DNA of 64,000 bases. Origin: Providencia rettgeri (lineage in GTDB: Bacteria; Pseudomonadota; Gammaproteobacteria; Enterobacterales; Enterobacteriaceae). The notes under the pieces are model-generated. The model was not told the origin of the DNA and did not search any database. It saw only the letters and a list, made by a program, of their open reading frames with translations. Of the stretch, positions 59,844 to 64,000 are shown one piece after another. The stretch spans positions 1,674,001-1,738,000 of the forward strand of contig NZ_CP163512.1 in the NCBI RefSeq assembly GCF_041075285.1, written 5' to 3'. The position numbers and the translations under genes were made by a program. Within the stretch, counting starts at the first letter, position 1. The number at the start of each line of letters is the position of its first letter.

Positions 59844-62501
59844 ATGGAAAACTCCCCCGTTATGCTATTACGTCGTTTAAACCCTTTTTGTGCCAGCGCA
59901 TTAGAAGCTGCAGCTTCCTTATGTCAAACCCGTGCGCATGCAGAAATAACGATCGAGCATTGGTTACTTAAACTCCTCGAACTCGGCGAAAGCGATATTA
60001 TGGTGTTAGCCCGCCGTTATGAGTGGGACATGACCGCATTATGGCAAAGTTTATTGGATAGTATCGAACATCTGCCGCGCTCAGTACATAGTCGCCCTCA
60101 GCTTGCCAAACCTTTATTAGCCTTGATCCAACAAGCGTGGATTAATGCATCTTTAGATGAAGATGTGGAACATATTCGCAGTGTTCATTTGTTAGCTGCC
60201 ATCATCAAACAACCCGCTTTATTGCCCAACGAAAACTTATGGCCGCTGATGACCTTAAGTGCCACTCAGCTACAGCGATTACGCCCTTTGCTAGATGCTC
60301 AATCCGATGAGCGACCAGAAGTTCAGCAATTAGCAGCACACAACAGCCCAACTCATACTGAACCAGCTAACCAAGCGGACAATAAACCGCAGGATGCATC
60401 AGGTGTGACAGGTACCCCCCTCAATGAAGCCCTACTCGCCGTTTTAAATAAATTTACTCTTGATGTTACTGAAAAAGCCCGAGAAGGGGCCATCGACCCA
60501 GTGTTTGGTCGTGATGATGAAATTCGCCAAATGGTGGATATCCTCTCCCGCCGCCGTAAAAACAACCCCATTTTAGTTGGCGAACCAGGCGTGGGAAAAA
60601 CCGCTTTAGTCGAAGGGCTGGCTTTACGGATTGTACAGGGTAACGTGCCTGTTAGCTTGCAAACCACCTCATTGCGCACCTTAGATTTAGGATTATTGCA
60701 AGCAGGTGCAGGGGTTAAAGGGGAGTTTGAACAACGACTCAAAAATGTCATTGAAGCCGTACAACAATCTCCAACCCCTATTTTGCTGTTTATTGATGAA
60801 GCTCACACCATAATTGGGGCTGGCAACCAAGCGGGGGGAGCAGATGCGGCGAATTTGCTTAAACCTGCTCTTGCTCGTGGTGAATTGCGTACTATCGCTG
60901 CCACAACATGGTCTGAATATAAACAATATTTCGAACGCGATGCCGCTTTAGAGCGTCGCTTCCAAGTGGTCAAAGTAGATGAGCCAGATGATGATAAAGC
61001 CTGCTTAATGTTGCGTGGCTTAAAATCTCGCTACACCAAATACCATGGCGTACATATCACGGATCACGCCGTCAAAGCGGCAGTGACGTTATCACGTCGC
61101 TACCTCACCGGTCGTCAACTGCCTGATAAAGCAGTCGATTTGCTGGATACTGCCAGTGCTCGTATTCGCATGAGTTTAGACACTTTGCCTGAGGAACTTA
61201 CTCGCTTAACATCACGCCAGCAAGCATTGACGTTGGAACAGCAAGCCATTAATGACGATATCGCCATTGGCAATACAGTCAGTCAGCCCTTGCTTGATAA
61301 ACTTGCTGCTGAAGAACAAGCCATTGAACAACAAATTGCAAATATCAAGCAGCGCTTTGAGCAAGAAAAAAGCTTAATAAACCAATTAATGGTCTTGCGA
61401 AGTGAAGAAAAAGACGTTACCGAGGTACAAGCCCAATTAGACCATTTACAACAAGGTAAGCCTCTGATTTGCCCAGATGTTGATGTACGAACTGTCGCAA
61501 CTGTCATTGCTGACTGGACCGGTGTACCGCTCTCAAGTTTACTTAAGGATGAACAAACTGGCTTACTTGAGCTTGAAGACAATTTAGCTCAACGTGTTGT
61601 CGGTCAAGACAGCGCTCTTATTTCTCTGGGGCAGCGGCTTCGTGCCGCCCGCACTGGCTTAGCCTCTGAAAATGGACCACAAGGTGTGTTCTTACTCGTA
61701 GGCCCAAGTGGTGTTGGGAAAACAGAAACCGCCTTAGCGCTAGCGGACCAACTATTTGGCGGCGAAAAATCTCTCGTCACCATCAATATGTCAGAATATC
61801 AAGAAGCCCACACCGTTAGTCAGCTAAAAGGCTCACCTCCAGGTTACGTGGGATACGGGCAAGGGGGCGTACTAACAGAAGCTGTGCGTAAGCGCCCTTA
61901 CAGTGTAGTGTTGTTAGACGAAGTGGAAAAAGCTCACCGTGATGTGATAAACCTATTTTACCAAGTTTTTGATCGCGGTTTTATGCGTGATGGCGAAGGA
62001 CGTGAAATCGACTTTCGCAACACAGTAATTTTAATGACTGCCAATTTAGGCAGTGACTTATTGATGCAACAGCTTGAAGAATTCCCGGATTCCAGCGACA
62101 GCGAATTGCATGAATTACTGCGCCCAACACTGCGCGACCATTTCCAGCCTGCCTTATTAGCCCGTTTCCAAACCCTTATTTACCGCCCATTAGGGCCAAC
62201 CGCCCTGCGCACCATTGTTGAAATGAAGCTAGGCAGCGTCATCAAACGTCTGCAACTGCATTACGGTTTAGCAGGACATGTTGAAGAGGCTCTCTATGAC
62301 ACATTAGTCAGCGCCTGCCTGCTGCCCGATACCGGGGCCCGTAATATAGATAGCCTGCTCAATCAGCAAATTTTGCCCGTCCTTAGCCAGCAGTTACTGA
62401 TGCGCCAATCCACACAACAGCACGCTCAATCCATAACTCTTGGTTATGATGAGGAAGAAGGTATAACCTTGAGTTTTGACGATCGAGGAGTCACATTATG
62501 A
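59844..62501 (+). CDS. clpV: T6SS sheath-recycling ATPase ClpV (TssH)
   Basis: AAA+ disaggregase that disassembles contracted sheath. The 885 residues have an N-terminal repeat domain (about 10-155), Walker A GEPGVGKT near 246-253 with DEAHT, a middle coiled-coil segment (about 430-540), and a second Walker A GPSGVGKTE near 620 with DEVEKAH. ATG at 59844. It ends in an ATGA overlap with vgrG. Confidence 0.96.
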   Translation: MENSPVMLLRRLNPFCASALEAAASLCQTRAHAEITIEHWLLKLLELGESDIMVLARRYEWDMTALWQSLLDSIEHLPRSVHSRPQLAKPLLALIQQAWINASLDEDVEHIRSVHLLAAIIKQPALLPNENLWPLMTLSATQLQRLRPLLDAQSDERPEVQQLAAHNSPTHTEPANQADNKPQDASGVTGTPLNEALLAVLNKFTLDVTEKAREGAIDPVFGRDDEIRQMVDILSRRRKNNPILVGEPGVGKTALVEGLALRIVQGNVPVSLQTTSLRTLDLGLLQAGAGVKGEFEQRLKNVIEAVQQSPTPILLFIDEAHTIIGAGNQAGGADAANLLKPALARGELRTIAATTWSEYKQYFERDAALERRFQVVKVDEPDDDKACLMLRGLKSRYTKYHGVHITDHAVKAAVTLSRRYLTGRQLPDKAVDLLDTASARIRMSLDTLPEELTRLTSRQQALTLEQQAINDDIAIGNTVSQPLLDKLAAEEQAIEQQIANIKQRFEQEKSLINQLMVLRSEEKDVTEVQAQLDHLQQGKPLICPDVDVRTVATVIADWTGVPLSSLLKDEQTGLLELEDNLAQRVVGQDSALISLGQRLRAARTGLASENGPQGVFLLVGPSGVGKTETALALADQLFGGEKSLVTINMSEYQEAHTVSQLKGSPPGYVGYGQGGVLTEAVRKRPYSVVLLDEVEKAHRDVINLFYQVFDRGFMRDGEGREIDFRNTVILMTANLGSDLLMQQLEEFPDSSDSELHELLRPTLRDHFQPALLARFQTLIYRPLGPTALRTIVEMKLGSVIKRLQLHYGLAGHVEEALYDTLVSACLLPDTGARNIDSLLNQQILPVLSQQLLMRQSTQQHAQSITLGYDEEEGITLSFDDRGVTL

Positions 62502-64000
62502 GAATAACTGAGATTGCTGAAGCCCTCTTACCCGGGCAAAACCGCTACCAACTTGATGTTCAAGGCTATCAAGGCCTGTTGGATGTGGAACATTTTTCAG
62601 GGGATGAAGCCGTTAGTGACACCTACCGCTACCAAATCACCTTTACCTGCACTGATAAAGACCTGCAACCCCAGCAACTGCTGCGCCGCAATGCCACATT
62701 GACCTTTAACGCCCCCGCCACCACCGTTTTAGGCGTCCCGACGCGCACCGTAACCAAACGCGTGCACGGGACCGTCACCGATTTCCAGCGATTATCTGGC
62801 TCCGCCGACGAAGCGCGTTACCAACTGGTTATCGAGCCGTTTTTTGCCCTATTGCGCCACCAAATTCGCACCCACCGCTTTTTTATCAACCAATCGGTGC
62901 CTCAAGTCGTGGAGCAAATTCTGCGTGAACACGATTTTAAAGGCTGGCAGTTTGAGTTTACTCTACAAAAAAAATACCCCAAACGCCTGCAAATCAACCA
63001 AATCAATGAAAGTGATAAGCAGTTTATTGAGCGTTTACTCAGTGAAGTGGGGATTTTTTACCACTTTACCCTGCAAGTAGATACCCAAACTGAGGTGATT
63101 AACTTTACCGACAGTCAGCGCGGGTATATTTATGGTAAATCCTTGCCATTAAACAGCCCATCGGGGCTCAGTGATAACCATGCCGACAGCGTGTGGGGTT
63201 TGGCGTTACGTCACCAAGTGGTTGAAAACAGTGTCTTTACCAAGGACTATAACCCTCTGCTGGCTGAAGACACTATGATTTCAGCGGTGGCGGATAGAAG
63301 CTACGGGGAGTATGAAACGCTCAGTTACGGTGATGTCTACCATTACAAGGCACGCCACCTCACTCGCGGCGACAAAATTCAACCTGAGCCGGAAACCGCT
63401 AACTTTTGGGCGCGATTAGACCACGAGCGCTTTCTCGCTCGCCAAACCTTACTGAACGGAAAAACCACCGCACCCGATGTGGTGCCGTTAATGGTGCTAA
63501 AAATCACTGATGACTCGCCAATATCTACCCTGCCCTCCATTTTTCAATCCCCAGTGCTGCTAACCCGCTTGCACTTTGCCGCCAGCCGCGCCAATGCGTT
63601 AATCGTGACATTTGATGCCGTGCCGTACACCGAATCCATCTGTTGGCGTCCTGAGCTCAAACCGCGCCCAGTGATTTCCGGTACCTTGATGGCCCGTGTC
63701 ACCAGCCCAATAAACAATGATATTTATGCCAACCAAAACGAACATGGCTACTATTGGGTCAAATTTGATGCCGACCGTGATACCAAACCTCAAGGGTTTG
63801 AAAGTATGCCTGTGCGTCTTGCCAAACCCTACGCAGGGGACACGTATGGCATGCATTTTCCGTTAATTCAAGGCACGGAAGTGGCGATTGCCTTCCACGA
63901 AGGCGACCCCGACAGGCCGTATATCGCCCATGCCCTGCACGATTCGTCTCACCCTGACCATATCACCGAGCGCAATCGGACCCGCAATGTGATACGCACC
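62498..64000 (+). CDS. vgrG: T6SS spike protein VgrG (3' end outside window)
   Basis: Spike-tip protein of the T6SS needle. The frame begins MRITEIAEALLPGQNRYQL and is open for 501 codons to the window edge. Residues about 15-330 form the gp27-like base (VHGTVTDFQRLSG, QINESDKQFIERLLSEVGIFYHF), and about 390-490 the gp5-like OB domain (ISGTLMARVTSP, HGYYWVKFDADRD, GTEVAIAFHEGDPDRP). The needle and any effector extension lie beyond the edge. Its base composition is clearly more GC-rich than the neighbours, hinting at separate ancestry. Confidence 0.96.
   Translation, partial: MRITEIAEALLPGQNRYQLDVQGYQGLLDVEHFSGDEAVSDTYRYQITFTCTDKDLQPQQLLRRNATLTFNAPATTVLGVPTRTVTKRVHGTVTDFQRLSGSADEARYQLVIEPFFALLRHQIRTHRFFINQSVPQVVEQILREHDFKGWQFEFTLQKKYPKRLQINQINESDKQFIERLLSEVGIFYHFTLQVDTQTEVINFTDSQRGYIYGKSLPLNSPSGLSDNHADSVWGLALRHQVVENSVFTKDYNPLLAEDTMISAVADRSYGEYETLSYGDVYHYKARHLTRGDKIQPEPETANFWARLDHERFLARQTLLNGKTTAPDVVPLMVLKITDDSPISTLPSIFQSPVLLTRLHFAASRANALIVTFDAVPYTESICWRPELKPRPVISGTLMARVTSPINNDIYANQNEHGYYWVKFDADRDTKPQGFESMPVRLAKPYAGDTYGMHFPLIQGTEVAIAFHEGDPDRPYIAHALHDSSHPDHITERNRTRNVIRT

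Overview
The window looks like chromosome of a low-GC enteric bacterium of the Morganellaceae, most probably Providencia (Proteus or a close relative is possible). The reasons are protein sequences very close to Escherichia coli orthologues, E. coli-like gene neighbourhoods (znuCB/ruvBAC-yebC-nudB-aspS; yecN-cmoAB...cutC-yecM-argS; murJ/rimJ/mdtH/yceB; kdsA-sirB1-prmC-prfA-hemA/lolB-ispE-prs; ychH/pth-ychF) and AT-rich intergenic DNA. The genus is inference from these features, not from a search.

Layout. 1-7.4 kb: end of the zinc importer operon (znuC cut by the window edge, znuB), then leftward ruvB-ruvA (with a LexA box), ruvC, yebC, nudB and aspS. 7.9-18.8 kb: a DUF4377 lipoprotein, a Nudix hydrolase, yecN, the tRNA wobble-uridine genes cmoA-cmoB, a leftward dmsABC operon with a perfect FNR box where E. 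coli carries torYZ, then cutC, yecM and argS. 18.8-19.9 kb: a small accessory locus with a HicA-like 78-residue protein and an HTH protein, apparently a toxin-antitoxin-like pair, separated by a 174-bp element with 33-bp terminal inverted repeats. 20-26.8 kb: murJ, rimJ, mdtH, yceB, ycdY, ghrA and a tRNA-Ser(GGA).

26.8-34 kb: a complete trans-4-hydroxy-L-proline catabolic locus beside the tRNA (symporter, semialdehyde dehydrogenase, DapA-like deaminase, FAD oxidoreductase, epimerase) with a divergent PAS-AraC regulator and repeated operator-like sites. Epimerase converts L-Hyp to D-Hyp, the FAD enzyme oxidises it, the DapA-like enzyme deaminates the product, and the dehydrogenase yields 2-oxoglutarate. 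34-38.5 kb: an ynbA-ynbC-ynbD operon without ynbB but with an extra small membrane protein. 38.8-52.3 kb: dauA, yhcC, kdsA-sirB1-prmC-prfA-hemA (leftward), lolB-ispE-prs, ychH, pth and ychF.

52.3-64 kb: about 1.1 kb of AT-rich DNA holding a decayed IS3-family transposase and a 28-bp palindrome, then a type VI secretion cluster tssB-tssC-tssK-tssL-ompA-like-hcp-clpV-vgrG, with vgrG running off the right edge. Sheath (TssBC), baseplate (TssK), membrane anchor (TssL and the OmpA protein), tube (Hcp), recycling ATPase (ClpV) and spike (VgrG) are present. tssM, tssJ, tssA and tssEFG are not in view. The most unusual signals are the inverted-repeat element and TA-like operon near 19.5 kb, the operator repeats at 33.0 kb, the missing ynbB, and the composition shift at vgrG.
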